This document shows, piece by piece, positions 12,042-22,624 of a DNA stretch of 64,000 nucleotides. The stretch's first letter is position 1, and every line of letters begins with the position of its first letter. The notes beneath the pieces were generated by a model. That model was not told the origin of the DNA. It searched no databases and was given only the letters and a program-made list of their open reading frames with translations. A program made the translations under genes and the position numbers. Source of the stretch: Coprinellus micaceus (Eukaryota > Basidiomycota > Agaricomycetes > Agaricales > Psathyrellaceae); assembly GCA_951394405.1 (NCBI GenBank), contig OX596336.1:4154001-4218000 (forward strand), written 5' to 3'.

Positions 12042-13609
12042 ATGGCGGGCGGCACCAGCAACAACTCACAACCGCAGGCCAATAATGCGAATCCAGCCTC
12101 CCGTGGCAAGCGGCCCCCTTCCAGCGCCATGCACTGGGGCCCCGCCCAGAAACAGTCAGTGTTTATTTGCGCCTTCGTTTCGAATACAGGCCCTCATTCG
12201 TCTCCGCTACCTATTTCCAGTTCCCGCACGGACCCCCTCGTTGGCCATGGCCGCCACTTTGGCCGGACCATAAGAACATTCTGCCGCATCCACACACTTA
12301 TCTCCAACGGCATCAGCCGGACTATGCAGCTTGAACTAGGAAGGCTGGAAGCAGAGGATCTTCCTCAAAGGTAGGTTCCGATCTGTGATCCAGTTAGAAC
12401 TAAACACCTTATTCTCGATCACTTCTATCCCCACCAGTGAACTAGCTGAGCAAAACCTCTACAACGGCTTATTGCAGCTCTCTCCTGGACTAGAAGAACG
12501 GCTGAATACAGGGACAGCGGAGGATATACATTACGTTGCCGACATGGTGGGGTTTGTTGCTCACTCGAAAAGCGTTTCACAGGCTCATGCAATTCGACCC
12601 CAGATAACCAAAGGCGTCTCCTCTGCTCGATCCGATGACACAAAGTCGATCAAAGTGGCAATCGTGGATTGGATCACTCCTACTCATCAGGTCCTTTCAC
12701 CACCCATCCAAAGAAATGTCAAGACTGACAGAGGGTTCCATCACCCCCGTACCGGGGAGCTCCTGTGTCCAGTAAACCTCGACTGGAACGACGATAAGTT
12801 CGTCATTTTGGCTTCGTTGTATCGTGCCGTTGTGGCATTTGTTGAATACCTTCGCAGAATCCGACGTGACCTAGCAAGTGGCGCGTTGGTACCGTCTGGA
12901 GACCTTTGGCCCAGGTTTTTATACCGCTACTTTGAATACAATCCAAAGGACCCATGGGATGGTTTATTCAGGAGCTCTTTGCTCGTCAAGGTAAGTACTG
13001 TCCATCTCATCAATGGTCAGCACCATTGATCGCTCAGTTCCGATTCTTTAGGCCTACAAGCACGTATTCACATCACCTAGCTCCGTCCATGCCGCGGCTA
13101 GCAAGGTGACGCGCTCTAGCAATGCGCGAATCCACGGGATGACCGCAGTGACAATCCCTTCCATTGCGTACATCGCAACTCAGGTAGCGTACCTGCGCTA
13201 CGCAACCGCCCCTCGTATAGTACCATCACTCACGACATACTGTTAGGTTCGCTTCGCATTGAACGACGCTGCCTCGTTCTGCCGTTCCGCTCATGCAGGC
13301 ACCGACTCTGAATTTTTTTATAGTCTCATTATAGAACTTCTCGAAGACGAAAATGAGAGTGTAGAGGTAGCAGACCTCTTGAAGTGGTGGAACCAGTAAG
13401 TACCACCCCTCCTACTACTGCCCTTCCCCTCTTGTATTCTCCTGACGTTCTCCCCCAGGCAGATTTTTCCCACTCATATCAACCATCCCCGGGCTATTCA
13501 CGAAGAGTCTGTCATTGCGAAGATCAGGGAACGTAGGCGTCTCATTGAGGAGGGTCTCTGGAACACGAGCACAAGTGACGGTGGAGCCGATGTCCCTTCC
13601 TCGGGTTAG
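12042..13609 (+). CDS. DUF6698-family protein
   Basis: Seven exons: 12042-12154, 12221-12370, 12438-12797, 12858-12990, 13052-13183, 13247-13395 and 13459-13609, with introns of 60-67 nt and frame maintained throughout. The protein has the hallmarks of the DUF6698 family of Agaricomycetes. They are an N-terminal GRHFGRTI-type block, a SARSDDTKS block, WITP, a GxLLCPVxLDW block, LW-x4-LY before DPWDGLFRS, the segment HGMTxVTIPSIAYIATQVRFAL, and a final LLKWWNxQIFP. The family has no assigned biochemical role that I know of and is often present in many copies. The start is chosen because the low-complexity N-terminus follows a TATA box. All expected motifs are present, so this copy looks intact. 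Confidence 0.85.
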
Positions 13610-14224
13610 GCGGTTAGGGTGCGGGAGGTCGGGGTCCGTCTTGGGACCTATGGCTAGAATCTTCGCTCGTGCCATTCAGATACGCGCATTCCCCTACACT
13701 CTAATGAAACGGCACAATGTTGAAGTTGTATTTTTACTAGCCGGAGACTGAGGAATAGTTACACTTCAGGACTTAATTTTGTACGGAAAAATCAGTTATC
13801 AGGCCACAAAGCAATCAGCCCTGATGTTCCATCCACCACCGAATGCTAACCTGAGGGCTCACTTCGCGCCAGTGGCCCGACAGTAGGACTGCCGACATGG
13901 TATGGCGAATTGCGAGATTCCAGAGTCAGAGCACGACAAATATAAATGGCAGTCCGTTGTACTCGTGCACGGTCAACTGTGACGCCTGTGAGTCGACTTA
14001 CTGCGGGGCTGAATTAAATAGCATTGCCCTTTGATTGCAAGAAGGATACGCCCTTCGCGCCGCACTGGAACGCATTTACCGGCATGCAGCCCTTCAAACT
14101 TGGCGTGATGACCCGAAGTAGCGAGGAGTAGTTACCGCTTGCCTCGCATCTCCGAGGTAAGCATTCAAGTCTTGTCATCATATTTTTTGACCCCCGTCTT
14201 ATTGGAGCATAGGAATGGGTTAGA
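13610..14224. other. Intergenic, possible unassigned 5' exon of the RMI1-like gene
   Basis: A TATAAAT at 13941-13947 lies about 280 bp before the RMI1-like start, farther than for the other genes here. Around 14050-14120 one frame reads as a helix-like, protein-like stretch that ends in a stop. It may be a missed or decayed upstream exon. Confidence 0.3.
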
Positions 14225-14947
14225 ATGACCTGCATGGACCTCGTCGAACCCCATGGTAGCAGCCCCGACTTTAACATCTCAAGATATCGCCAAGAAGCCC
14301 ACTCCGTGATAAGATGCGCGCCGTTCAGCGAAATAGCTGTACCCGGGACTGGGCTTCCCAATCGCATCAACCAGCGCAAAGTGAACGACTTCATCGAGGG
14401 GCCTATCGTGCTGGAGCTCGTTCACCTGACCGACATCGGTGCGAGTCCTCTGAGTCTGGAGAGGGTTCGCCAGGGCCGTGAGCATAGGATCCTCCTCGAT
14501 CGGATGGCTCATACGGGCTCACCGGAGGGACAAACTCTTCGAGATTTGGATTGGATAAGGCCCAATCTTGAGCAGTACCCCAGGAGGCGCCTCAAGCTCC
14601 TCCTGAGCGATGGATTCAGAGACCTACAGCGCATTGAGCTGGAGAAACTGCCTTTTGAGCTCGGAGCCACCCCAATGGGCGGCAAGGTGCGATGAGTTCA
14701 GAGAAACCCTCTTTCACGATCACACTCTCTAACGTTCGTTTGTGCAGTTTCTAGATTCGCTTGATGAGGGCTCATTGCTGCAGGCTGTACGGGGAGTTTA
14801 ATAGGCGGATGGACGAGGACGATGCCGAAGTCGAGGTACGTCGCCTTGCATGTATGCTTTACTTTTGGATCTCAGACCCGTATGCAACGCCGAACCGGCC
14901 AGTTAGAAGGCATATCCCTCGAACACCCCTACATCAGTCACGCATAA
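14225..14947 (+). CDS. RMI1: RMI1-like OB-fold protein
   Basis: Exons 14225-14686, 14755-14835 and 14876-14947 give 204 residues; the introns are 68 and 40 nt. The order of motifs matches the N-terminal OB-fold of RecQ-mediated genome instability protein 1. There is a VPGTGLP turn, then GPIVLELVHLTDIG with a following S-x3-L, then LKLLLSDGFRDLQRIE, and LPFELGATPMGGK closing the barrel. RMI1 works with topoisomerase III and a RecQ helicase to dissolve double Holliday junctions. The assignment rests on motif memory. The usual N-terminal helical bundle is short here, and an upstream exon may be missing. The second intron is very short; the alternative acceptor at 14746-14747 leads to an early stop. 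Confidence 0.55.
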
Positions 14948-15583
14948 GCCAACCGCTGTCGGACGAGTTTCGTTGCTCGCCTCCAGCTATCACGTCCGGC
15001 TATATGCTACACTCTTTGTGTTGGCCGTGCTCCCTCTCTTGCCCTTTCGTCTCCTCTTACGCAGCTCTCCTGCGCTCACCTTCCTTACGCCGGGACCCCG
15101 TTGACTATGTATAAGTCTTGGTATGACACGTGGATCCGAGTGTTTATCGTCAATTCAAGCACCGTACGCGCTTTTATTCTCGGGCCTTGGCACGTCACTT
15201 GTGCCTCCCTCACCTTAGGGAGGTGCTGACCCAGGGCCACCCCATTTGCGAGGTTTGGCTACCCTGGGGAATCGGTAATGCCTGAGTCCTGAACCGACGG
15301 TGTCACAGGCAAAGTCCAGGTGGAAGTGTGCCACTAAGTGGGCATGATGTTACCATGATACTACCCTTGACATTTCCGACGCCTCACACATCCAAGGAAC
15401 CGTGAGACCTCCCTGGTGTCGAGAATTTCTCCTGCGCCTTCCCCACGTCAATCTTCAGCAGCTGCGGGTCTGCGCAGCCATTGGATGACTCCCAAGTTCC
15501 AATCCGAGTCAGCATTGCGACGTGCTCGATAATAAAAGGTGTCTCCACTAGTTCAACTTTCCCACCATTTCTATCCACCAGCC
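14948..15583. other. Intergenic
   Basis: Nothing recognised, apart from the AT-rich promoter element just before the next gene: AATAAAAG at 15531-15538, 53 bp before the start codon. Confidence 0.5.
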
Positions 15584-16118
15584 ATGAAGTCAGGCGCTTC
15601 CCAGTCTACCTTCAGGAGCCCACAGACACGCTGTCCGTATACTTCCACAAGAAGAAATCCCTCTCGCCCTCGACAACTCCCTAGGAGGTATCAGCAAGGC
15701 CCAATCTATCATGAAAGAGGGCCGATTCCAAGTTGCGACACAAATCACGATGACACCCACGCCGAAGGCCAAACAACGGACATAGTCGCAGCGATGTTGC
15801 TGCTGAACCTATCGGGCAGCAGTGGTGAGTTCCGTCACTTCCTCTCAGAGTAATAGCTGACGGTCATCAGCGAGGGTTGAGGCCCCTCAGCCCACCACTA
15901 CGCCTAGCGCCGATTCCAAACATAGTAAGCGCCGAGTTGCGATCGCCAAATCCCTTCTTCGACATCTAGAGGTTGCCGAACGGCGGCTCATCAGGGTGAA
16001 AACCTTCGAGGAGATGAACACAGAAGGGTGTCCGGGAGAATTGGAAGGTCTTTTGATTATGGCCAGGGCAGCCATCGCAAGGATAACAGAGCACACGCTC
16101 GATACGTTTGGTCGCTAG
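15584..16118 (+). CDS. Small unknown protein, two exons
   Basis: Exons 15584-15824 and 15871-16118 (46 nt intron, strong GTGAGT donor, phase 1) give 162 residues. The N-terminal half is basic and rich in S, R, P and Q. The middle holds a short hydrophobic motif, DIVAAMLLLNLSGSS. The C-terminal half looks like one or two amphipathic helices, with AIAKSLLRHLEVAERRLIRV and later EGLLIMARAAIARI. A TATA-like box lies upstream and the gene reads toward the Pcl-type cyclin 370 bp away. I do not recognise a family. The combination of a basic disordered N-terminus, an LLxLS motif and a helix is reminiscent of small nuclear regulators, but this is inference only. Confidence 0.55.
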
Positions 16119-16489
16119 CGGCCCATTTATTACCTTGTTACGTTGCAAATATTCACTTTGAGGGGTCGAACGTAAGTAGATGAGGGATGTAAATGGCCAT
16201 GCAAGTATACTAGTACCCCGTGGCGCGCCTCATGATACGCGTCCCATCGAGTGGCAGGATGTCGGAGGCCATCACACCCACCTGAATTCGCCCAGGTGAC
16301 TGTGACATGTTTCGTTTCTCGGCGTCTTATAATACGCTGTCACAGACCTTCGACTGAAACGGACCGACTCTCATCACCCTACGACAAATCACTGCTCGTA
16401 TTATTCTCCCTTGACTCTCCCCTACCACCGCCATCCCATCGAGTTTAGACCAGGAGCAGTGGGGACAAAGCGTTGTTCGGGTCTCTCAC

Positions 16490-17605
16490 ATGTCCACTGT
16501 CAGCGCTCCTCGTCGATCCATTGCCGCTCCTGGCTCGGAGGTGGTAAGTGCCATCCCCTCGAAGACGGCTTTACGTCAAGAGCTCATTGGTGTTTGTGGC
16601 CAGTTGCCACTCGTACCCACTGATAGAAAGAAAGGCCCTTTCTACGGCCACGCGACCGTAGCCAGGACGTGTGCCCGCTTTCTAACGCATCTTTTCGCCT
16701 GCCCTGTATACCCGCCCTCTGTTGCCAGCTCCAGGGTCGAGCTTCCCCACTTCATTGCCTATGCTCTACACCGGACAAAACTGCATCCCTCCGTGACCTT
16801 CGCCACTTTGATGCTACTTCAGCGCCTCAAAGCCCGCTTCCCGGATACTAAAATGGTTTCTGGCCACCGTCTGTTTATAACTGGGTTCATGATTGCTTCA
16901 AAGGTGATATACGATGTCACATATTCGAACAAGTCCTGGGCTATCGTCGCACGAGGGATGTTCTCGTTGAAGGATATCAATAAAATGGAACGGGAAATGT
17001 GTGACTACCTCGGATGGAAGGTCACTTTCGACAACCCTACTCTCTCAAGCTTCGAGACGTTTGTTACGAGGAACTTTTCCCGGGACCGAGCCCTCTATCC
17101 GAGCTATCCTCTTAGCGTTGTTTCAAGATGCGCTCGTGGAGGCGCTTCCACAGACACCCATGTTGTCCTCGACTCCTCTACGGCCACGACCGCGACCACC
17201 ATCTACGGCTTTGACCAGCACCTGGGACCCTCCCCTACCCCGCCCACCTCATGCCCAGTCCTGAGTCCCGAACAGCAAACCCACAGGGTTCCAAGATCAT
17301 CTTCGCCCTGGTCATTGGCGTCCCACACCGATATCCCATCCCCCAGCCACTCAAACACAACGTCGCCCACAACTACAGGGCCTCCGAGAACCGCAATCGG
17401 TTTTCAGGGCGACACGGCGCGGGTACACGGTGCCGACTCTGGCATGTCCCCCACGTCTTCACACACCCCGATCGGTCTCGAGAACGGCTCGGCGCAGATA
17501 CACGGCGTTGGTGCATCACCGCCCTTCACCGTCGTCGATGAGCTACCGCACATGCACCCACTTAGGGGCCAAATGTTCGCGTTCGCTGTGCCATCGAACT
17601 TTTAG
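16490..17605 (+). CDS. Pcl-type cyclin, cyclin N-box
   Basis: A single exon of 371 residues. Residues ~55-200 form a cyclin box of the Pcl/Pho80-related type. The LPHFIAYALHRT helix is followed by TFATLMLLQRLKARFP, HRLFITGFMIASKVIYD, SNKSWAIVARG and MFSLKDINKMEREMCDYLGW. Such cyclins partner Pho85/CDK5-like kinases in G1 entry and polarity. The C-terminal ~150 residues are S/T/P-rich and disordered, typical of regulated turnover. A TATA-like sequence (TTATAATA) lies near 16328. The conserved K and E of the cyclin box (ASK and EREM) are present, so the fold looks intact. Which Pcl subclass is uncertain. Confidence 0.85.
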   Translation: MSTVSAPRRSIAAPGSEVVSAIPSKTALRQELIGVCGQLPLVPTDRKKGPFYGHATVARTCARFLTHLFACPVYPPSVASSRVELPHFIAYALHRTKLHPSVTFATLMLLQRLKARFPDTKMVSGHRLFITGFMIASKVIYDVTYSNKSWAIVARGMFSLKDINKMEREMCDYLGWKVTFDNPTLSSFETFVTRNFSRDRALYPSYPLSVVSRCARGGASTDTHVVLDSSTATTATTIYGFDQHLGPSPTPPTSCPVLSPEQQTHRVPRSSSPWSLASHTDIPSPSHSNTTSPTTTGPPRTAIGFQGDTARVHGADSGMSPTSSHTPIGLENGSAQIHGVGASPPFTVVDELPHMHPLRGQMFAFAVPSNF

Positions 17606-18541
17606 AAGACTTTTGAGGGTTTGTCCCGCTGTCTGTTGCCCCAGTCACCTTACACCCGGCTTATTTGTCTTGTCTGTCTATCCCTTTCGATTTTATCGGC
17701 TCCAAATCCCACGTTCAACATCCACTGATCGATACTTGACCATGATACCACCCAGGGTTCCAGTATCTGCTAGCACGATGGCCCGGGGACAACAAATGCA
17801 ATCGACGAGTCACAAGCCGTCATTTCATAGCCTTCCTGACTTCAGTACAGATTCAGATGACTGAGATTGCCTTTGGGGATATAAGCGATACAACTCATTT
17901 TGAACGCCGTGCAGCTCTCACTGATTTCTGCAAGTTCTAGCTCAAGTTTGTAGCTAATTCAAGGGAAGCGTTCACCAAAAACAATCCGGGTCAACCGGGC
18001 TATTGATGGCGGCGGCTGTGCCAAATCAGGAGAGCTCAGCACTGCAGCGGGCCTGACGTGTGAGTCTGGCGTGGCCTGTCTTGACTTTGACTGACTATAT
18101 TCGCCACCGTCGCCACCAGAAGGGAGGGAAGGGTACGAGGCCGGTGGACGCCTTGGCAAGGGTGATGTGGGGGAAGAGAGCGCTAGCCCAACAGGAGGAG
18201 AGGGAGAAGAAGGTGAGGAAATTTATTTGGAATCTCCTTGCTCCCTCCCGCCTTCGATGAGGCGTGGATACCTTTACAATGGTGCGCCTCTCGTCGCTCC
18301 CCAATAAATTGTGAGGCCTACCTCAGATTCTACCACGCCTTCTAGCGCACTTCGTCACTCCTCGTAGGTGACCGATACGCCTGGGGTCCTTGCCCGAGTC
18401 ATAGTCATACAGCTTCCCGCAGCCAGGTCAGTGACTCCGAATCACGACGGTCAGTTCACTGTTTGAACGGAATGGCAGCCCTTCTCCTGCCCTCTAACCT
18501 ACCTACCCAAGCAACCACTAGCTCACCGCGCCGCACATAGC
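17606..18541. other. Intergenic
   Basis: Short frames only. 17740-17864 encodes a small S-rich peptide ending in DSDD just after the cyclin gene, with no sign of being a separate gene. Confidence 0.45.
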
Positions 18542-18729
18542 ATGTCTCAAGCGACTGACAGCGCCGAGCTGACCCTGCGGGTTGACGGGAGCATCTCTTC
18601 CGAGACGGGCGTCGACGCTGAAAGGGGTGTCACTCCTTGGTCCGAAGAAGAAGAGGTAGAGAGCGACGAAGGTTTGTCACTTGTTCCCGGCTCGTTCAAT
18701 GTGCGCTGATCTCCTTTGGCGATGCTGCA

Positions 18730-19313
18730 ATGGGCTGGTTGGATAAATTCTTCGAGAAATACGCCCAGTCGCGGTGGCCCTCGCCAGCACCTCCAGCTGT
18801 GCAGGTGACGGTTCCAGAGCCTCAAAGTGCGTTTCCCCCCCCTTCTAGTTCTCAGTACGCCATGGGCTGAGCATGGTTTAAGGTCGACCCATCAACCATT
18901 CCTTCCTCCGCGCTTGTCGGTTTCATTGTTTCGATCCCCGTTGTCGGGAATATCGTCGCCGTAGCTCATTGGACCTCGCGCTTCTCTATCGTTTGTGGAG
19001 CACGGATGAAGAGGGCTTGACCCAAGCCCAATTATGCGCCATTCCTTACCGATGTACTGTTTGTGGGCGCTTCGCGTTCACGGATAGACGCAGCTCCCAT
19101 CGGTGCGACAGACGAGCGCCACAACTCCGAGCGACACTGGGGGGGGGGGGCGAGTTCTTCTCGGAGATGACGAAATTGGAGCCAAACTTTGGCGTCAGCG
19201 CTCGTGAACTTTCCCATTTCTTTGCCCGTTGCGATGCCTGTGAGCGAGTATGCCTTGATGTTCATTGTCATGAATGCCCCAACCTAGTAATTATCTGGGG
19301 CCCTATGACATGA
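18730..19313 (+). CDS. Paired CxxC-HxC finger protein, second intact copy
   Basis: Exons 18730-18826 and 18883-19313 give 175 residues. The start at 18730 opens with GWLDKF, matching GYLDQL of the copy at 4096. Module one has GLTQAQL then RCTVC-x11-HRC; module two has GVSARELSHFFARC-x2-C-x9-HEC-P before a short tail. A further upstream exon with its own ATG (18542-18671, acidic, ending in SDEG before a GT) matches the first exons of the sister genes. However, no AG acceptor exists between it and GWLDKF, so either that exon is lost or the gene now starts inside. A run of twelve G (19139-19150) encodes the glycines between the modules. Confidence 0.6.
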
Positions 19314-19717
19314 CGATGATGTACCCCGCCCCGATATAGTACTACAGCTCTCCCCCTTTTCAATATCAACTTTATTCGGCTTGGTGCTCTCTTTCAATAG
19401 AGTTGGGATACAGTAAAGGATGTAACCTACCCGCTGTTTCGACCTCGGCTCAGGCGTCCCATTCGTGTCTTCCGTTACTCACTTTCCCGAACCCTCGTGT
19501 TCGGCGAGCGTTCTGTGCGGCAGACTTATCACGGACGTGGTCAATCCCAACGGATTCACCCGTCCCTTAAGCGGTCCTTACTGAGCTCGTGTTGGTATCG
19601 GAGGTGCATGCGACCCCACAGAAACATACCAAGAACTCTCATTTAAATTTCCTTATATATAGAGGTCTAGCTCGGGTGGCAACTGTCCCAGTGAGGTCCG
19701 AGAATGCTTTACTAGTA

Positions 19718-20103
19718 CAGCTATTTGTAAAACGATAGACCCACTTCGCCCAAACTACAGCATTTGATATTTGTTTACTGTTGGAGCAACGCAAACAAGG
19801 GCGCACCCGCCAAGACCGCCAGGTGGAGGGCCGGTGCTTGGTGTTACAGGTGTACGATGCGCCGACCACCCTTCATTCGGCCTATGAGTTTGAATAGTTA
19901 CTCCTGACGAATTTGGGGTGCTCTATCCACCCTTCCCTGCGTTAAAACGTGCCTGAAAGGTCCGAGAGCCAGCATGGGGTCCGAAGAGCCTTCCGATAAA
20001 GGGGCACCGACGTTGTTTGTGCGCCCCACAATCGCTCCAAAAGTAAACAAATATCATAAGCTGTAGTTTGTGGAAACTGGGTCTATCGTTTAACAAATAG
20101 CTG
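19718..20103. mobile_element. MITE, TA-flanked with ~75 bp terminal inverted repeats
   Basis: The left end CAGCTATTTGTAAAACGATA and the right end, read as reverse complement, CAGCTATTTGTTAAACGATA continue as imperfect inverted repeats for about 75 bp. Both ends are flanked by TA (19716-19717 and 20104-20105). The 386-bp element has no coding capacity. TA duplication and CAG ends point to a Tc1/mariner-type transposase acting in trans. It lies between two finger-family genes. Confidence 0.85.
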
Positions 20104-20612
20104 TAAGCGCCCAAATGATTGAAGCCGTGATGATGACACATCACGTGGTTCTGTGTACCAGCCTGAGAAGCTTGGGAAACACGCCAGCGAGCTCTCCTCC
20201 GTCTCCACGTCTCTTCTCACCAACTTACCGCTCAGTACTAGTCAATTACCGTATCCCGCCGATCCCCCTGTCGAAGCTCCTCCATGCGCCAAGAGTTCCA
20301 CACTGCGGGTCTTGATTCAGTGAGGGTGACATCGAGGTTTGGAGAGAGAGAATTGAGGGGGTAGGATGGGCTGAAGAGGTGGGAGAGAGAATGGGCGAGA
20401 TGATTAAAGAGATATTTTGTTGCCGCCGCCGAGGAACGCCGAGCGCCCAAACACCGTCACTGAGTCATGTATCCCGAGCGGTCTGACTCGAGTGGCGTGA
20501 ACCTGCTGCGAGGGCCGCCATCCGCAGTCAAGACGTCTAACTCCTCAACTATATGAACTCGGTGGCGCCCCACACGGCTCCTTACTTCCCCCTCCCTCGA
20601 TATCCACGTTAA

Positions 20613-21369
20613 ATGACCACGCCCGAAATCCCACCACCTGCCATGGATACCACGCACGTCGTCGATCAACGAGAGACCAGTGATGAAGAGGGTTCGTTAA
20701 TTGCTTCCCCCAACCTATTGAGTATGTATCCTGATTCGGTTTCCGCGATGATAGGTTTCGATGGGCGAGGACAGATGACTGAGGAAGAGATCTCTCAAGG
20801 TTCGTCACTCATATTTCTCGACGCGTTAAACATGCGTCCTGACTCCCTCCTCCCCCATGAACAGCTCTTCAAGCCCTCTTCAGGGCACCTCCCAGGACTC
20901 GTCACATCATAAACCTCATCGATCAAGGAGAGACTAGTGATGAAGAGGGTTCGTCGCTCATCTTTCTCGACACATTAAACATGCATTCTAATTACATCCT
21001 CTCCCATGGACAGCTACCCAAGCCCCATTCAGGGCGGCTCCAAGACCCGGTCACATTGTCCCCCGCAGGCGTCGAAGTGAGTTCACGTTCACTACCTCTC
21101 AACCACGCCGTGATACAAATTACGTTTGTTGCTAAGGCCGCAGAGTCGAACGTGCTTTGCCCCAAGCGCGTCGCGTCACTCGCTTCCAACCTCGCCGCCA
21201 AGGACTTTCGAATACAAGGCTTCTCCGCCGTTTGTGCCACTCCAATGGGCATGGCATCACCCGGAGCCAATTCCGTAGGATATTCCGTCGATGCAGCGTC
21301 TGTCAGCGCTACGTGTTCGCAGACAGATGCAGCACCCATCGCTGCAATGTGCGAATTTCCGAAACTTGA
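20613..21369 (+). CDS. Single-finger member of the CxxC-HxC family, five exons
   Basis: Exons 20613-20691, 20755-20799, 20865-20948, 21014-21076 and 21137-21369 give 167 residues. All four introns are phase 1, and three of them start GTTCGT. The N-terminus is acidic with two SDEEG repeats. The last exon carries one module: GITRSQF, then RRCSVC-x11-HRC, and a stop nine residues later, so the second finger of the sister genes is absent. The middle exons and introns are internal tandem copies of each other (see findings). The exon pattern, phases and finger match the genes at 4096 and 18730. Confidence 0.7.
20800..21056 (+). repeat. Tandem duplication of an intron-exon unit inside the finger gene
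   Basis: About 107 bp starting at 20800 (intron plus the start of exon 3) recurs at 20949 with roughly 80% identity. The exon end GAGAGACYAGTGATGAAGAGG occurs at both 20671 and 20928. Confidence 0.8.
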
Positions 21370-21838
21370 GTCACGGTTTGGTAAATGGATGCCCTAGAAT
21401 AGTATGGTACTTACTCGTCGATAGCATGTATCTTCTCATCAGATCAGCGCTCAGCTCACTCATAAATATTATCGTACTATGTCTCTCCACTTTTTGAATT
21501 TCACCCATGTTTCATTTATATTTACGACTCCACTGGCCCCTCCGAGACATTTTTCTAGGCAGCCGGCTAAGCTTTTGGTTCATGCCCTCTCCTTTCGGAG
21601 TCCGGTGAATAAGACTGAGATGCCGGGGCTTTTCTGTCGGGCGTCTGTAAGGTTTAATCAGCCGCTAGCATGCGGGCGAAACCATGACCATGACCTTCAT
21701 ATCCTTCCGGTCTGATGCACATTTACAGACCAGATGAGGGACGGCCTAAAAGGCTAGCATCCAGGTCTTCCAAAATGAGGCAGGTCGCGAGCGCGAGTGC
21801 CACGTGAGTTGTTGGGCATCGCGTACGAAAGGGTCTTG
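21370..21838. other. Intergenic
   Basis: No gene recognised. It ends in the left target-site duplication GGGTCTTG of the next element. Confidence 0.5.
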
Positions 21839-22245
21839 CAGTGCTGCTGCGAGTTCGAGTTAGCTCGATCCGAGTTCACCTCGAGGCCGTCCTCACGCCC
21901 AAATCCGGGAGCTCGACTAGGAGAGCTCGAGCTAGGTTCGAGCTACCTTGATGCGGACGCGCAAAACGGGAATCCCGCTTGGTTTCGATGATTTTGCACC
22001 CGTTTTCGCTCAACCGGGCCCCATCCTCCCCTAGATGACAGCCGTTGCCTCTAGTTTCGCTTTCTCGGCGATGATCGTTTTGTGGGGGAATCTTTCCCCA
22101 CGAGAAAAGGGTTGGGAGGTGCTACGTAACTTTCCAGGTATGGATCGAGCTCTCGAGTTGAGCTCGAGCCAACCGAATTCGAGCGGATCGAGTTTTCATG
22201 GCTGCGCGACTCGAGGTAACTTGACCTCGGCTCGCAGCAGCACTA
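21839..22245. mobile_element. Non-autonomous hAT-type MITE
   Basis: Terminal inverted repeats YAGTGCTGCTGCGAG (left CAGTG..., right reverse complement TAGTG...) are flanked by an exact 8-bp duplication GGGTCTTG at 21831-21838 and 22246-22253. The TIR start and 8-bp TSD are diagnostic of hAT elements. The 407-bp interior has many TCGAGCT palindromes near both ends and no transposase. Confidence 0.85.
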
Positions 22246-22376
22246 GGGTCTTGTCGGGATTTTAGCCTCCCGCGCTTGCTAAATGTGTCCTCACTGCTCA
22301 CGTTGTCTTTGTGCGGACTAGTAGATACCGTCACCGCAATGACGTACGGTGCACCCGGAGAAGCTTAGCGGCCTTA

Positions 22377-22624
22377 CAGTGTCTTGCATATTGGTTTGCA
22401 TCACGATTTTTTTCTGCGCGGACTTTGTGACGGGTGACACGGCACATGTATACCAGGTTTGGTGACGAGCGGGCCAACAACATGAGCGCCTGCTGTCAGC
22501 TGCTGTCCAGATGTGGTCCAGATGGCAGGGAATTGGCTCGCACTGGCGCCGAGTGGCGGTTGGTGTGACCCTGTCACACCCATTTGAAAAAAAAACGAAA
22601 CGCAAACCAATATGCAAGACACTG
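22377..22624. mobile_element. Non-autonomous Tc1/mariner-type MITE
   Basis: Perfect 23-bp inverted termini beginning CAGTGTCTTGCATATTGG are flanked by TA (22375-22376 and 22625-22626). The repeats continue imperfectly to about 37 bp through a T-run/A-run. The 248-bp element is non-coding. Confidence 0.9.

Noticed and set aside
14748..14835. Frameshift in the RMI1-like gene
   Set aside because: Using the AG at 14753-14754 instead of 14746-14747 gives an intact frame with a normal branch site, so no frameshift is needed.
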